Positions 22,820-31,879 of a DNA stretch of 64,000 nucleotides are shown here, in pieces. The translations under genes were made by a program, and so were the position numbers. This DNA is from Lachnospiraceae bacterium (GTDB lineage Bacteria; Bacillota; Clostridia; Lachnospirales; Lachnospiraceae): assembly GCA_023664345.1 (NCBI GenBank), contig JAMPFQ010000023.1:1-64000 (forward strand). Reading direction: 5' to 3'. Each line of letters starts with the position of its first letter. Position 1 is the stretch's first letter. Under the pieces are notes generated by a model. The model was not told the origin of the DNA. It made no database searches and saw only the letters and a program-made list of their open reading frames with translations.

Positions 22820-23404
22820 ATGAAATTTGTATGTCAGGTATGTGGTTATGTTCATGAGGGGGACGCAGCACCCGCTGAATGTCCCGTCTGCCACGCAGGC
22901 GCTGATAAGTTCAAGGCAGTGGAGGGCGAAATGGTCCTTGCGGCTGAGCATGAATTCGGCGTTTACGGCACAACCGTAAAGAACAATCCCGAGATCAGCG
23001 AAGAGGATAAGAAGTACATCTTCGAACAGCTGAAAGCAAATTTCAACGGTGAGTGCTCCGAAGTCGGTATGTACCTCTGCATGGCCCGCATCGCTCACCG
23101 CGAGGGATATCCTGAGATCGGCCTCTACTGGGAGAAAGCCGCTTATGAGGAAGCTGAACATGCCGCTAAGTTCGCGGAACTGTTGGGTTCCGACCTGGAG
23201 GCAAATATGACCGCTTCCACCAAGAAAAATCTGGCATGGAGAGTGGAATGCGAGTTCGGTGCGACCAACGGCAAGACCGATCTGGCTAAATGCGCCAAGA
23301 AGAACAATCTGGACGCGATCCATGATACCGTGCATGAAATGGCGAAGGACGAGGCGAGACACGGTAAGGCTCTGAAGGGCCTGCTGGAGAGGTACTTTGG
23401 TTGA
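22820..23404 (+). CDS. Reverse rubrerythrin (NADH/rubredoxin peroxidase)
   Basis: 194 residues. The rubredoxin-type iron site comes first (CQVCGYVH and CPVCHAG, residues 5-30). The ferritin-like four-helix bundle follows with diiron ligands in [26 protein letters not shown] and [11 protein letters not shown]. In standard rubrerythrin the rubredoxin part is last, so this is the reversed form common in anaerobic Clostridia. It reduces hydrogen peroxide to water. AAAAGGAGA precedes ATG 22820. The gene lies 69 bases after the perR-like gene and ends in a clear terminator, so the pair is probably one transcript. Confidence 0.94.
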   Translation: MKFVCQVCGYVHEGDAAPAECPVCHAGADKFKAVEGEMVLAAEHEFGVYGTTVKNNPEISEEDKKYIFEQLKANFNGECSEVGMYLCMARIAHREGYPEIGLYWEKAAYEEAEHAAKFAELLGSDLEANMTASTKKNLAWRVECEFGATNGKTDLAKCAKKNNLDAIHDTVHEMAKDEARHGKALKGLLERYFG

Positions 23405-23437
23405 TCAAAATGCCGTAAAGTCAATATTTTGAGAGTT

Positions 23438-23480
23438 TAAGGGTATGTTGGAGCAATCCTGCATACCCTTATCTTATTTT
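23438..23480 (+). terminator. Terminator of the perR-rubrerythrin unit
   Basis: TAAGGGTATG pairs with CATACCCTTA, with a 14-base loop, followed by a T-rich tract (TCTTATTTTC). Confidence 0.75.
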
Positions 23481-23541
23481 CATTGTGGTACATATTATAG
23501 TCTGCTTTTCCTGCCAGGAAAATTACTTTCTCAAAACTCCA

Positions 23542-23570
23542 TTGTATCTGTCAGCCACATCCGCTATAAT
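23542..23570 (+). promoter_or_regulatory. Promoter of the XRE-receiver gene
   Basis: TTGTAT (23542-23547) and TATAAT (23565-23570) with a 17-bp spacer, 45 bases before the start codon. Confidence 0.65.
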
Positions 23571-23615
23571 GAACGCATCGGGCCCGAACAAACAAAAGCA
23601 CAGGAGGCATTTTAC

Positions 23616-24182
23616 ATGAATATCGGAAAACAGATCTTATCACTGCGCAAAAAGCGCGGCATTACCCAGGAAACTCTGGCCGCTGAAATGGGTGTCACTG
23701 TCGGTGCGGTGTCCAAGTGGGAAACGGGCAGCACCCTGCCGGACATCACCATGCTCTGCGCCCTGGCAGATTTCTTCCGGATCACAACGGACGAACTGCT
23801 TGACAGGGTTGGCAGGGAAACCTTTATGATCTGTGATGATGCGGAGTTTCTCCGTTCATGCCTGAAAGAAATACTGGAAAAAGAAGGATATCACTGCAAG
23901 GGGAGCGTCAAAAACAGTAAAGAATTGTGGGCTGCCATGAGCAAAAACATCCCCCAGGTTTTATTTTTGGACATTCATTTCCCGGACGAAAACGGCTTTG
24001 ATATCTTAAAACAGATAAACGAAAAATATCCCTCTGTAAAGGTTATCATGGTAACAGCGGACAATTCCGAAGCCGCCCTGCAGACCGCTCTCCGGTACAA
24101 TGTTTCCGGCTACGTTACGAAACCTTTCCAGTCGGAGCATATCCTGCTTGCTCTGAAAAAGCTGCAGGACAGATCGGCATAA
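23616..24182 (+). CDS. XRE helix-turn-helix fused to a receiver domain
   Basis: 188 residues from ATG 23616, chosen because AGGAGG precedes it and a promoter lies just upstream; the frame extends to 23445. Residues 4-62 are a Cro/C1 helix-turn-helix (TQETLAAEMGVTVGAVSKWE). Residues about 70-187 are a CheY-like receiver with MICDDAEFLRS (acidic pocket), LFLDIHFPDENGFDIL (phospho-acceptor Asp), MVTADNS and VTKPFQ (conserved Lys). Most response regulators have the receiver first; the inverted order here is unusual. No histidine kinase gene is adjacent, so a remote kinase or small phosphodonors would have to act on it. Confidence 0.85.
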   Translation: MNIGKQILSLRKKRGITQETLAAEMGVTVGAVSKWETGSTLPDITMLCALADFFRITTDELLDRVGRETFMICDDAEFLRSCLKEILEKEGYHCKGSVKNSKELWAAMSKNIPQVLFLDIHFPDENGFDILKQINEKYPSVKVIMVTADNSEAALQTALRYNVSGYVTKPFQSEHILLALKKLQDRSA

Positions 24183-24310
24183 CGCTGGCAGGCATCTGGA
24201 TATAGGCAGCATCGCGGAGCACTCTCCCTGTTATCGCAAATATGTAAGATCCGCAGGATTCCATGGCCAGCTGCCTCCAGATTCCTACTCCGCCATCCAG
24301 GACTATTATG

Positions 24311-25252
24311 TCACGTGGAAGTAACCTCGTAGCAGGTCAAACTGTATTCACTTCTGTTGTAAATGAGAATCTTACCTGCCTCAACGAAAAAGCTATAGAT
24401 AAAACCATCCTCAAATACATGCCGGAAGATCAGCTTTCTTTCAGCAATGGAATAAACCCCAAACTCTCCGTTGTACGCAGTATACAGCAAGTCTTCCTCC
24501 TCTGAAAGCCAGAAATAATGGGCGATACAGCCTAACTCCAGTTCCTCATAAATATTTTGTGACAACGACGGATACACCAGTATCTTCGAGGAAAACGGAA
24601 GTTCCTTTCCATCCTCGGAAACTTTCTGAACGGGATCCCTGCATAACAAATATATCTTCCCGGAATTTCCTAGAGCACACCTTATGCAGGGTTCCGTGTC
24701 AGTCAGTTTTTTAACCGCATTCGTTTTAGGGGAATACTGGAACACCGCCCTTTCCTGAAAGAGAAGAAAGGTTTCCGCGTCTTTCTTTATGATGCCATAA
24801 TAGACATATTGCGCATCCACTTTCTTTCTGCGGCTTTTTAACGCCTGCAGGTTAAAACACGCGATCGTTCCCCCATAATAATTCATGAGTAGGAGCGTAT
24901 CCTCGTCAACAAATTCCGCATAGTCGCTGTATTTTGGAACATTATTCTTATAGGATTCCTGAATGCTGAGATCCCCCCGGTTCAGTTTTAATATCCGCTC
25001 GGACAGGATGGCATAGATGAAATCTCTGTCTGCATAAACATATCTTGTCACATTCCGCGCAAGGACATTTGCAAGTTCTTGCCCTGTTCCCAGCGATAAC
25101 CTGCGCAGTCGGGTCGCGCCATACGCGGTTCCCCATCCGTCGGAAATATAAAAAGCGTCAGGATCAAAGGGATCGGCCGTAGGAGATATCACATCCGCCG
25201 CTCCCATAATGTTATATTTGAGACAGGTCTTCCATTTTTCTGTAATTTCCAT
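24311..25252 (-). CDS. Hypothetical beta-propeller-like protein
   Basis: 313 residues with AAAGGAA before ATG 25252. There is no signal peptide or membrane segment. The chain is built from repeated short strands (FYISDGWGTAYGAT, FIYAILSERILKLNRG, IYLLCRDPV, ILVYPSLSQNIYEELELG, LLYTAYNGEFGVYSIAERK), each about 40 residues apart, as in six- or seven-bladed propellers. No family motif is recognised. It ends about 130 bases from the convergent XRE-receiver gene. It stands alone, so context gives no function. Confidence 0.65.
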   Translation of the reverse strand: MEITEKWKTCLKYNIMGAADVISPTADPFDPDAFYISDGWGTAYGATRLRRLSLGTGQELANVLARNVTRYVYADRDFIYAILSERILKLNRGDLSIQESYKNNVPKYSDYAEFVDEDTLLLMNYYGGTIACFNLQALKSRRKKVDAQYVYYGIIKKDAETFLLFQERAVFQYSPKTNAVKKLTDTEPCIRCALGNSGKIYLLCRDPVQKVSEDGKELPFSSKILVYPSLSQNIYEELELGCIAHYFWLSEEEDLLYTAYNGEFGVYSIAERKLIFRHVFEDGFIYSFFVEAGKILIYNRSEYSLTCYEVTST

Positions 25253-25313
25253 AACAGATTCCTTTCATGATCAGCAGACACTAAGTACGGTTTTTTATGG
25301 AATGGTTTTAATT

Positions 25314-25904
25314 TTAATCCCTCCACTCCACCGCATCCCGCATATCTTTCCGGGGTCGGGCGGTGGGCTCCTCGTCCGCGTATCCTACGGCAAGCGCCGC
25401 ATACAGTTCACCATCCGTATCCAGCCACTCGCAAAGTTCCCTGTAAGCGAAAAATGTATTACATATCCACAGACTTCCCAGCCCCAGTTCCGTGGCTGCC
25501 AGCGCCATATTCTCCACCGCCGCGCCTATGGACTGCGCATTGCAGATTTCCGCAATACGTTCATCTGCCGTTAATGGTCTGCTCAGGTTCGCGCCTAAAG
25601 TATTGACAATAAAAATGATCACTGGGGCCTGCCTCATGACACTTAAGCTATGCCATGCATCGCTTAAATGGACGCCGCTTTCCGGAAGAAACGGGGAGAC
25701 CTTTTCCCTCTCAAGCCCTCTTTCCATAGCCGCCAGCGCTTCCTCTCTGGCATCGCCCTCTGTCACTACAAACTTCCAGGGCTGTCGGTTTTTCGAGGAC
25801 GGCGCCATCGTTCCTGCCTTCAGGATCTCTTCTATGGCCTCACGGGGTATGTGTGCGGTTTTGTATTTTCGGATACTTCGTCTGTCTGTGATCGCCTGCA
25901 GCAT
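25314..25904 (-). CDS. Nitroreductase-family flavoprotein
   Basis: 196 residues. It starts with the family hallmark RRSIRKYKTAHIPREAIEEIL and then APSSKNRQPWKFVV, the FMN-binding loops. NMALAATELGLGSLWICN and a C-terminal LAVGYADEEP follow. Such enzymes reduce nitroaromatics, quinones or enones with NAD(P)H using FMN; the natural substrate is usually unknown. AAAGGAG lies before ATG 25904. A 62-base gap separates it from the upstream end of the propeller gene, same strand. Confidence 0.9.
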   Translation of the reverse strand: MLQAITDRRSIRKYKTAHIPREAIEEILKAGTMAPSSKNRQPWKFVVTEGDAREEALAAMERGLEREKVSPFLPESGVHLSDAWHSLSVMRQAPVIIFIVNTLGANLSRPLTADERIAEICNAQSIGAAVENMALAATELGLGSLWICNTFFAYRELCEWLDTDGELYAALAVGYADEEPTARPRKDMRDAVEWRD

Positions 25905-26139
25905 GGAAATCTCCTTTTCTTATGATCATATTCCCCATCACGTTTCAAATAATATGCCGTTCCCTGATTTGAGACCGCCGCCATTACTACTCTCATTGGA
26001 TGCAGGATAAAAATGGATATCCTGTAATGAACAATTCCGGGGAAATGAATGATTATGCACTTCTGCAGATTTATTCCATGATATCATTTTTCCCATGTAA
26101 CTTCAAGCCGCATCACCGGACCCAGTTCCCGTTTTTATT

Positions 26140-27189
26140 TCAATCCATGAGCGGGGCAATGCTCTCTCCGTCCACAGTTACCGCAAACAGCAGGTTCGGA
26201 CCTGTTGCCATTCCGGTCTTGCCCAGCGTCCCGATGACCTGTCCCTGCTCTACCTCATCCCCTGCGGATACCTGTACCTCTTTTAAATGGCCATACTTCA
26301 CCGTAATGCCATCTCCCAGATCCACTACAACAACATTTCCACATTCTGCCTCAAAAGCGGTCTCTGTCACGGTTCCGTCCGCCACCGCATATATGTCATC
26401 CCCGGCTGTTCCGGCAATATTGATATGATCCGAACAGGTTCCGTTTGTCTGCTCACCATAGGACGCCGATATCTTCCGGCTGACGGTAGGCCAGATCCAA
26501 TCGGGATAAACCAATTCCCCTGTATCATACAAAGTCTCTTCCAGCTGCTGCTCCCTTTCCGCCTGCGCCGCCGCCCTCTGCTCCATGGAGGCAGCCAGAC
26601 TGTCCCCGACTTTTTCTGTCTCCCTGATCTCAAAATCAAAGAAACACATCCAGTCCTGCCCAAAAGCGAAATTGTTATTGGTCAGGACAAAATAATAGCC
26701 ATCCTTTTCCCCCAGATTTTCTTCCATGGCTTCCACATCATAGCCCTCCGATATGTCAATGGACACTATCCCCTGGGAATGGGGAGCTATGGTCAATCCT
26801 GACATCCTGATCCTGTCGCTGTCCCCTTCCACTTCTTTGCCGGTTGACCACTGCATGACCTTAACTTTGTCCTGCAGATTTAACTCCTTATCCGAATCAT
26901 TCATAATGACGATCTCAAATCTGCCGTTCCCCTGATATGCCGGTGCAAAACCTGCCGTATCTCCATTCAGATCGGAAAATTTCGCATACCCGAACGCACA
27001 TAATGTCACAAAGCATAACAGACTGCCTGCCAGGAGCGCCATACGCCTGCATTGATATCCCGCCAGCTTCCTGCCAGGAGCAATGGCCGCTCCTGTTTCC
27101 CTTTGCACAATGGTCTTGATATTTCTCAGATTTTTTCCGGTAAATTTTTCCGCAGAGTTCCTTTTTTCTTTAATATACTTCTCTCTCAT
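26140..27189 (-). CDS. M23 (LytM)-like membrane protein with degenerate active site
   Basis: 349 residues: a basic cytoplasmic N-terminus of about 48 residues, one helix (MALLAGSLLCFVTLCAFGYA), a middle domain, a Gln/Glu-rich coiled stretch near 200-215, and an M23-type domain from about 235. The fold signature is clear (DDIYAVADGTVTE, VDLGDGITVKYGHLKEVQVSAGDEVEQGQVIG). However, the zinc-binding H-x3-D is read as S-x3-N, and the H-x-H of GPHLHF is GPNLLF. Only the YGHL histidine remains. It is therefore probably a non-catalytic binder or scaffold, as SpoIIQ-type proteins can be. It follows an ECF sigma gene by 13 bases and may be its regulator or target. Confidence 0.82.
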   Translation of the reverse strand: MREKYIKEKRNSAEKFTGKNLRNIKTIVQRETGAAIAPGRKLAGYQCRRMALLAGSLLCFVTLCAFGYAKFSDLNGDTAGFAPAYQGNGRFEIVIMNDSDKELNLQDKVKVMQWSTGKEVEGDSDRIRMSGLTIAPHSQGIVSIDISEGYDVEAMEENLGEKDGYYFVLTNNNFAFGQDWMCFFDFEIRETEKVGDSLAASMEQRAAAQAEREQQLEETLYDTGELVYPDWIWPTVSRKISASYGEQTNGTCSDHINIAGTAGDDIYAVADGTVTETAFEAECGNVVVVDLGDGITVKYGHLKEVQVSAGDEVEQGQVIGTLGKTGMATGPNLLFAVTVDGESIAPLMD

Positions 27190-27202
27190 ATGACTGCTCT
27201 CC

Positions 27203-27742
27203 TTATTTTTCCATGATCTTCCTTAATTTTTGCTTTACATAGTACAGCCTGTTTTCCACCTGCTTTCTGGACATATCCAGCGCCATCGCAATCTCGGCGG
27301 GTTTCTGCTCATAGTAATACCGCCTCAGGATCAGATCTTTTTCTCTTTCATCCAGTCCGGCGATGCAGGACAGCAGTTCTCCCTTTTCCTCCTCCGCCGT
27401 CAACGCCGCGTCATATCCCAGGCTTTCCACCATGATTTCCTCCATAGGCACTTCCCTTTTCCGTATGATATGACGGTATCTGTCAACCGCTTTCGACCTT
27501 GCGATCACGGAAAGCCATATGGACAGCTTCGCTTTATCAGGATCATACTTGTCGGGATGCTGCCACAGGTGGATAAATACATCCGCAACGCATTCCTCCA
27601 CATCCTGCGCGGACGCCGCATTGATCAGAATGGGCGCCGCAATCTTCCAGAGAAGCCGGGAATATTTCTGTACAACAAACGCCAGCATCCGCTCATCCCG
27701 GGCTGCGATCGCGGAGATTATCTTTTTATCATTCAATGCCAT
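27203..27742 (-). CDS. ECF-type sigma-70 family factor
   Basis: 179 residues. Region 2 runs from about 10 to 85, with VEECVADVFIHLWQHPDKYDP and LSIWLSVIARSKAVDRYR. Region 4 runs from about 125 to 175, with LDEREKDLILRRYYYEQKPAEIA and the recognition helix MSRKQVENRLYYVKQKLR. It directs RNA polymerase to a regulon, probably in response to an envelope signal since its operon partner is a membrane protein. No typical anti-sigma domain (zinc ZAS) is seen in that partner. Confidence 0.9.
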   Translation of the reverse strand: MALNDKKIISAIAARDERMLAFVVQKYSRLLWKIAAPILINAASAQDVEECVADVFIHLWQHPDKYDPDKAKLSIWLSVIARSKAVDRYRHIIRKREVPMEEIMVESLGYDAALTAEEEKGELLSCIAGLDEREKDLILRRYYYEQKPAEIAMALDMSRKQVENRLYYVKQKLRKIMEK

Positions 27743-27861
27743 ACCTCTTTCTCAAATGGTGCATTTAACTGGCCAGTCATAAATAGTACGAATTGAAAAA
27801 CGGAAAACACTGACTGAAATAGTATAAATATTTTCTGCCTGTTTGTATACAATAATATCCG

Positions 27862-27883
27862 GCCTGGCTGATCTCAGCCAGGC
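27862..27883. terminator. Hairpin between the two sigma-factor units
   Basis: GCCTGGCTGA and TCAGCCAGGC form a perfect 10-bp stem with a two-base gap, 11 bases after the stop of the minus-strand anti-sigma-like gene. The following bases are only moderately T-rich. Confidence 0.55.
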
Positions 27884-27894
27884 TTTCTTCAGCA

Positions 27895-28929
27895 CTAATA
27901 GCCCTCATTCACCACCCTCCAGCCATCCTCTCCCAGACGCAGGCTGATGGTGCGGTCCGGTTCCTGCACTACGCCTCCCTTGCTTACATTTACAATGAAA
28001 TTACAGTCGCTGGCCGTCTCCTCCCCATAGGGCAGCCTACCCTCAAAATATTCTATCCTGTTTACGGAAAAGACTGTACCCTCATACCAGGCAAGGGCGG
28101 CCTGCTCCGCCTCCTCGATCTGTTCCTCCGTCAGGGTGGTTCCCGGCCATTTCGCCTGCATCGCATCCATATCGAAACCCGGATTTAAGGGACTGCCCTC
28201 CTCATAGGGAATATCCTTTAACGCCGCACTGTCCGGACGTTGTATGAAAGTATCATTGTCCCCGATCCTGTAATCCTCCAGAACAGCCAGGAATGTCCCA
28301 TCCTCCTGCAGAGATATGGCGATCGCCTTTGTGACCGTTTCCCCATTTCCGAAAGAGATCTCCATAACGATCAGATCCTCCCGCAGTTCTTCAGGCAAGG
28401 CAGCGATCCGGCTGTCCTCATGGTCTTTCAGTTCCCGGATGGCGGTGTCAGGAAACCATCCGATGGTCAGATAGTAATATTCATTTTCATCCTCTCCATA
28501 AGTCACCGTAAAATTCTGGGCATTGCCATATTCGTCCCGCTTCTCCGTCCAGTCCGTGAAATAGAGTTTCTGATTCTTACAGGAAAAGCGGACTGTGGCG
28601 ATATCCTTTCCGATCAGATAAAACATCAGTGGCTGCTCCTGCATGGCCCCGTTACCATTGATGTAGCCAGTGTGGAGCACTGCCCCGGCTGATGTGATCT
28701 CTTCATCGGTTTCATAGGCGTAAACGGTTATCATATCATTGCGAAAAGTCTGCAAATAAAAAATACCGGATACAAGCACTGTCAATACAAGCACTGCCGC
28801 TGACATGTTCCTTATAAAAGCTTTTCCAAACCATCCTGTGCGCTTTCCCACACCAGGATAGTCCGCCGCTTCCTGGATATAGCAGTCACTGATATCGCTG
28901 ATTCCCTGTGATATTGCTTCACGCTTCAT
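27895..28929 (-). CDS. Putative anti-sigma factor / membrane-anchored extracellular protein
   Basis: 344 residues from ATG 28929, chosen for GGGAGG eight bases upstream. About 40 cytoplasmic residues precede a single helix (AAVLVLTVLVSGIFYL), and about 280 residues are outside. The extracellular part has the pattern of DUF4179-like anti-sigma proteins of Clostridia, but I cannot assign it firmly. The gene follows an ECF sigma gene by 21 bases in the same operon, which supports an anti-sigma role. The inside segment is short for holding a sigma factor but similar to other ECF partners in this group. Confidence 0.65.
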   Translation of the reverse strand: MKREAISQGISDISDCYIQEAADYPGVGKRTGWFGKAFIRNMSAAVLVLTVLVSGIFYLQTFRNDMITVYAYETDEEITSAGAVLHTGYINGNGAMQEQPLMFYLIGKDIATVRFSCKNQKLYFTDWTEKRDEYGNAQNFTVTYGEDENEYYYLTIGWFPDTAIRELKDHEDSRIAALPEELREDLIVMEISFGNGETVTKAIAISLQEDGTFLAVLEDYRIGDNDTFIQRPDSAALKDIPYEEGSPLNPGFDMDAMQAKWPGTTLTEEQIEEAEQAALAWYEGTVFSVNRIEYFEGRLPYGEETASDCNFIVNVSKGGVVQEPDRTISLRLGEDGWRVVNEGY

Positions 28930-28950
28930 ATTGATGCCTCCCACCCGCAT

Positions 28951-29517
28951 TTACACTTCATAACCTTCACTTTTCAAAAATTTCCTCAGCCGTCCCCGGA
29001 TACGGGAAAGGCGCACAGACACGTTATTATTGCTTATATGGAGCCTCTCAGCAATCTCCGACACGGAATCGGAGTACCAATAACGCCGCACAAACATCAC
29101 CCTGCTCTTCCGGTCAAGTGTTTCCAGAAACCGATCCAGCAGCCCCGACAGTTCTATCGCGGTTATCTCCCCCTCCACCGTTGCGGCGGAAGCCAGACAT
29201 TCCTCCAGTTCATCCAGCGCCACGTCATAAAAACTGTTCCGCTTTACCGCTGTATTGGAATGATATTTCATAATGGAAAGGTTGCGGACGATCTTACAGA
29301 CATAAGTCAGCAGCGGGTCGGGACGTTGGGGTGGTATGGTGCTCCACGCCGCCAGGTAAGCGTCATTGACACATTCTTCCGCGTCAAGGCGGCTGTTCAG
29401 GATATTCCCCGCGACTTTACGGCATACGGCTCCGTATTTACGCGACAACTCTGCGATCGCCTGCTCTGAGCGGGCATAAAACAGATCGATGATCTCGCAG
29501 TCCTCCAATTTTATCAC
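28951..29517 (-). CDS. ECF-type sigma-70 family factor
   Basis: 188 residues from GTG 29517 (GGAAAGG just upstream). Region 2 contains AEECVNDAYLAAWSTIPPQRPD and LLTYVCKIVRNLSIMKYH. Region 4 contains LDRKSRVMFVRRYWYSDSVSEIA and HISNNNVSVRLSRIRGRLRKFL. The long linker with DELEECLASAATVEGE between the two is characteristic of a Clostridia/Bacilli ECF subgroup whose partner is a large DUF4179-like membrane protein, consistent with the downstream gene. Confidence 0.9.
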   Translation of the reverse strand: MIKLEDCEIIDLFYARSEQAIAELSRKYGAVCRKVAGNILNSRLDAEECVNDAYLAAWSTIPPQRPDPLLTYVCKIVRNLSIMKYHSNTAVKRNSFYDVALDELEECLASAATVEGEITAIELSGLLDRFLETLDRKSRVMFVRRYWYSDSVSEIAERLHISNNNVSVRLSRIRGRLRKFLKSEGYEV

Positions 29518-29585
29518 CGCCTTTCCTTTCCTGTATATGTACTATGGATTTATCTCTTTCTATTACACCGCCTGGAAGAAAAATT

Positions 29586-29816
29586 TTACAGGCGGCAAAT
29601 CCTGCTGCAGCTTGCCAAGGACATATTTGCCCTGTTTCCCATGCGAACTTGTTCGCATTGCTTTAAGTCATGGAGAATGACACGCTTTAATCTGTCCTCC
29701 ACGCTTTGGGTTTTTTTGTCATTGAAATGTACCTCGACTAAGTAGGATGTCTTGGCGTTAATCGCCCTGTGGTGTTGGTGTGAATGTTTGAATCCAATTC
29801 ATTGGATTTGCCTCAT
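29586..29816 (-). pseudogene. TnpW-like transposon-encoded small protein, interrupted by in-frame TGA
   Basis: A very good ribosome site (AAAGGAGGA) precedes ATG 29816, but codon 6 is TGA (29799-29801). After it the frame stays open for 70 codons to TAA at 29586 and reads INAKTSYLVEVHFNDKKTQ then SVEDRLKRVILHDLK. This is the pattern of the small TnpW-type proteins of Clostridial conjugative transposons. The single nonsense codon argues for a recently inactivated relic. The last about 20 residues look like read-through into flanking sequence. Family assignment is from memory of the pattern. Confidence 0.55.
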
Positions 29817-29888
29817 TGCTCCTCCTTTTGGACGTAAAAAGGCACATAGACTGTGATGATCTATGCGCTCTGACGCTGTATTACTTAT

Positions 29889-30419
29889 TCAGTTGTGATT
29901 GTGGGTTTGATAGATTGACAAGTCCTGACTGCACCAGCCAACGACAAAATCCATTAAATCCATCAAAATATCCTCTGCCTTAAAGTTATTTTGTTTTCTT
30001 ATTTTTTCCAGATTTCTTAACATACTATCTTTATTCATTCCATGCCTTTTAAAAAATTCTAAAATTTTTTGGAGAGCAAGTAAATCATTTGGGTGTTTCT
30101 CTATTTCTATGGGTAATAACCGCAAAAATCTCATATCCGATTCATGCATAAAGCTATCCCAATCAATATAGGCACACCATTTTACATGCCGCCAATTTGG
30201 ATAGTTATTTAAATCATATTTTATGGCAGTGCCTTCAAAAATTAAATTATCTATTTCTCCACTGTCGGACATATCATCAGAATATAGGCTTACAGGCATT
30301 CCTTCATAAAATGTAACTATGCTACCCCTATCATCAATTTGGGTATCATCTTTTGACAGCAATACAATATTATCCGTAACCATTTCATTTAAATCAACAT
30401 AAACTCGTGCTTTATCCAT
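29889..30419 (-). CDS. Hypothetical protein
   Basis: 176 residues from ATG 30419; a TTG six bases upstream is the alternative. No signal, membrane segment or known motif. The first half is predicted beta-rich (ARVYVDLNEMVTDNIVLLS, IVTFYEGMPVSLYSDD) and the second half helical, with basic and acidic clusters. It has lower GC than the flanking genes and lies next to a transposon relic, so it may be horizontally acquired. Small orphan proteins of this make-up near mobile relics are often immunity proteins, but nothing here proves that. Confidence 0.6.
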   Translation of the reverse strand: MDKARVYVDLNEMVTDNIVLLSKDDTQIDDRGSIVTFYEGMPVSLYSDDMSDSGEIDNLIFEGTAIKYDLNNYPNWRHVKWCAYIDWDSFMHESDMRFLRLLPIEIEKHPNDLLALQKILEFFKRHGMNKDSMLRNLEKIRKQNNFKAEDILMDLMDFVVGWCSQDLSIYQTHNHN

Positions 30420-30643
30420 CCTCAAAAATTCCTTTCAGCCTAAAATCGCCAATCTGTATCGCTAATAGAATGACATAATCACAAAATCACTATATCGTAT
30501 CTTTTCCTCTCTCTATGCGGCGACATCCGGCTCCGTTGTTTCTTCTCCAGCAACACTATCATAAGTCCAACAGTATCATAAAGCACTCCGCCCCATATGA
30601 TATGCACTTAAATAAGCTTTCCCTCTGCTTTCCTATGGACAAT

Positions 30644-31816
30644 TTAGTCCGCCCTGGTATTAGAGACGAACAAGTAACCATCTTTGACTTTCTGTAACGT
30701 AACTTCCCACCGTTCCTCATCACTCTCTTTGGTATAATCAATCCTAAGCCGTCCGTCCGGCTCCCAACAACCAGAGAGCACCGTGCAATGCTCATAATTT
30801 GTATCCCCGGCAATCACATAATAACTGTCGTATTCCTCCAGGTAATAGAAATCGTCCAAACCATTTCTTTGGGTATCATCCAGCCCGATCCCCAGTCTTT
30901 CCCGCAGAAAGTTTTCCATCTCATCCCTCGACACCTTCACAATGTCCAAATCAGGCGCCGCACTGTCCATTTCTGTCAACAGTTCCAATTCTTCTTCGGT
31001 GATCTGCCCTGTTGTACCACTGATACCATTATAGAAAAGCTGGAACAGGTTAATCTCGCCGGGAGCCGTATATTCGCTGGACAGCAGCATATTATTCATG
31101 ATATCCGCCTCGCTGTTAAAGAATCCCTTATTGAATCCGATGATTTCACTTTCCGTAAGGGCATTTGAATTTTCCGATAACTGCTCCGTAGTAAACTTTC
31201 CGAGTTCCTGATCCCACGTCAATACGGCTGTTATATCCGAAGTTCCTGTCAATTCTCTTTCGGAGGTAACGAGCATCACATCACCGGCCAAAAAATAAAA
31301 GCAGCTTTCCCCAGGCAACCCTAATTCCTCGACCGACGTTTCCGCCCATTGTCCGTCCTCAATGCAAAAGTACATAACATCCTGTGTCGATATGCCCTGA
31401 TAGGTAGACCATGCAGAAATAATTATCCTGTCCTGTCCGTTGGACATAGCAAGACTTGATACCCACACCTCGTCTGCGGAAATCTCATCATATGCCACCA
31501 CATCCATAGACCCAACATCCAAAATAATAACTGCTCTCCTGTCAAGCCCGCCAACATGGGGCGTATTTAATATCCTGCAGACCACAAGCGCCTCTTCCGT
31601 CTCAGGCTTTGAAAAAGAGCCGTAAAACACCTGGTCTATAACGACATCCGATGCCGTTACAACATCTCCGGACTCCTCATTTTCCAACACTGTTTCTACA
31701 ACTCTGCTATCCAATCCGGATAATGGATTGGTATCGTCTGTGCCTGCTGATTCTGCACAGCCAGACATAAAAAGCGTCCCTGCAAGCATTGCTGCCAATA
31801 CATATTTCTTCCTCAT
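30644..31816 (-). CDS. Hypothetical lipoprotein
   Basis: 390 residues from ATG 31816, with AGGAGGAG upstream. The frame extends to 31966 across the promoter. Residues 1-20 are a lipoprotein signal (LAGTLFMSGC), with Cys-19 as the lipidated residue. The mature chain is acidic, beta-rich and unrecognised, ending in WEVTLQKVKDGYLFVSNTRAD. It should be anchored on the outer face of the membrane. Its promoter (31904-31933) overlaps repeated palindromic sites, so it is probably regulated. No partner genes are adjacent. Confidence 0.75.
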   Translation of the reverse strand: MRKKYVLAAMLAGTLFMSGCAESAGTDDTNPLSGLDSRVVETVLENEESGDVVTASDVVIDQVFYGSFSKPETEEALVVCRILNTPHVGGLDRRAVIILDVGSMDVVAYDEISADEVWVSSLAMSNGQDRIIISAWSTYQGISTQDVMYFCIEDGQWAETSVEELGLPGESCFYFLAGDVMLVTSERELTGTSDITAVLTWDQELGKFTTEQLSENSNALTESEIIGFNKGFFNSEADIMNNMLLSSEYTAPGEINLFQLFYNGISGTTGQITEEELELLTEMDSAAPDLDIVKVSRDEMENFLRERLGIGLDDTQRNGLDDFYYLEEYDSYYVIAGDTNYEHCTVLSGCWEPDGRLRIDYTKESDEERWEVTLQKVKDGYLFVSNTRAD

Positions 31817-31879
31817 AACATTCTCCTCCTGCTTTTTATCACCTTTTATTGGCACGTTTTGATGTGTCAGAATTATCTG

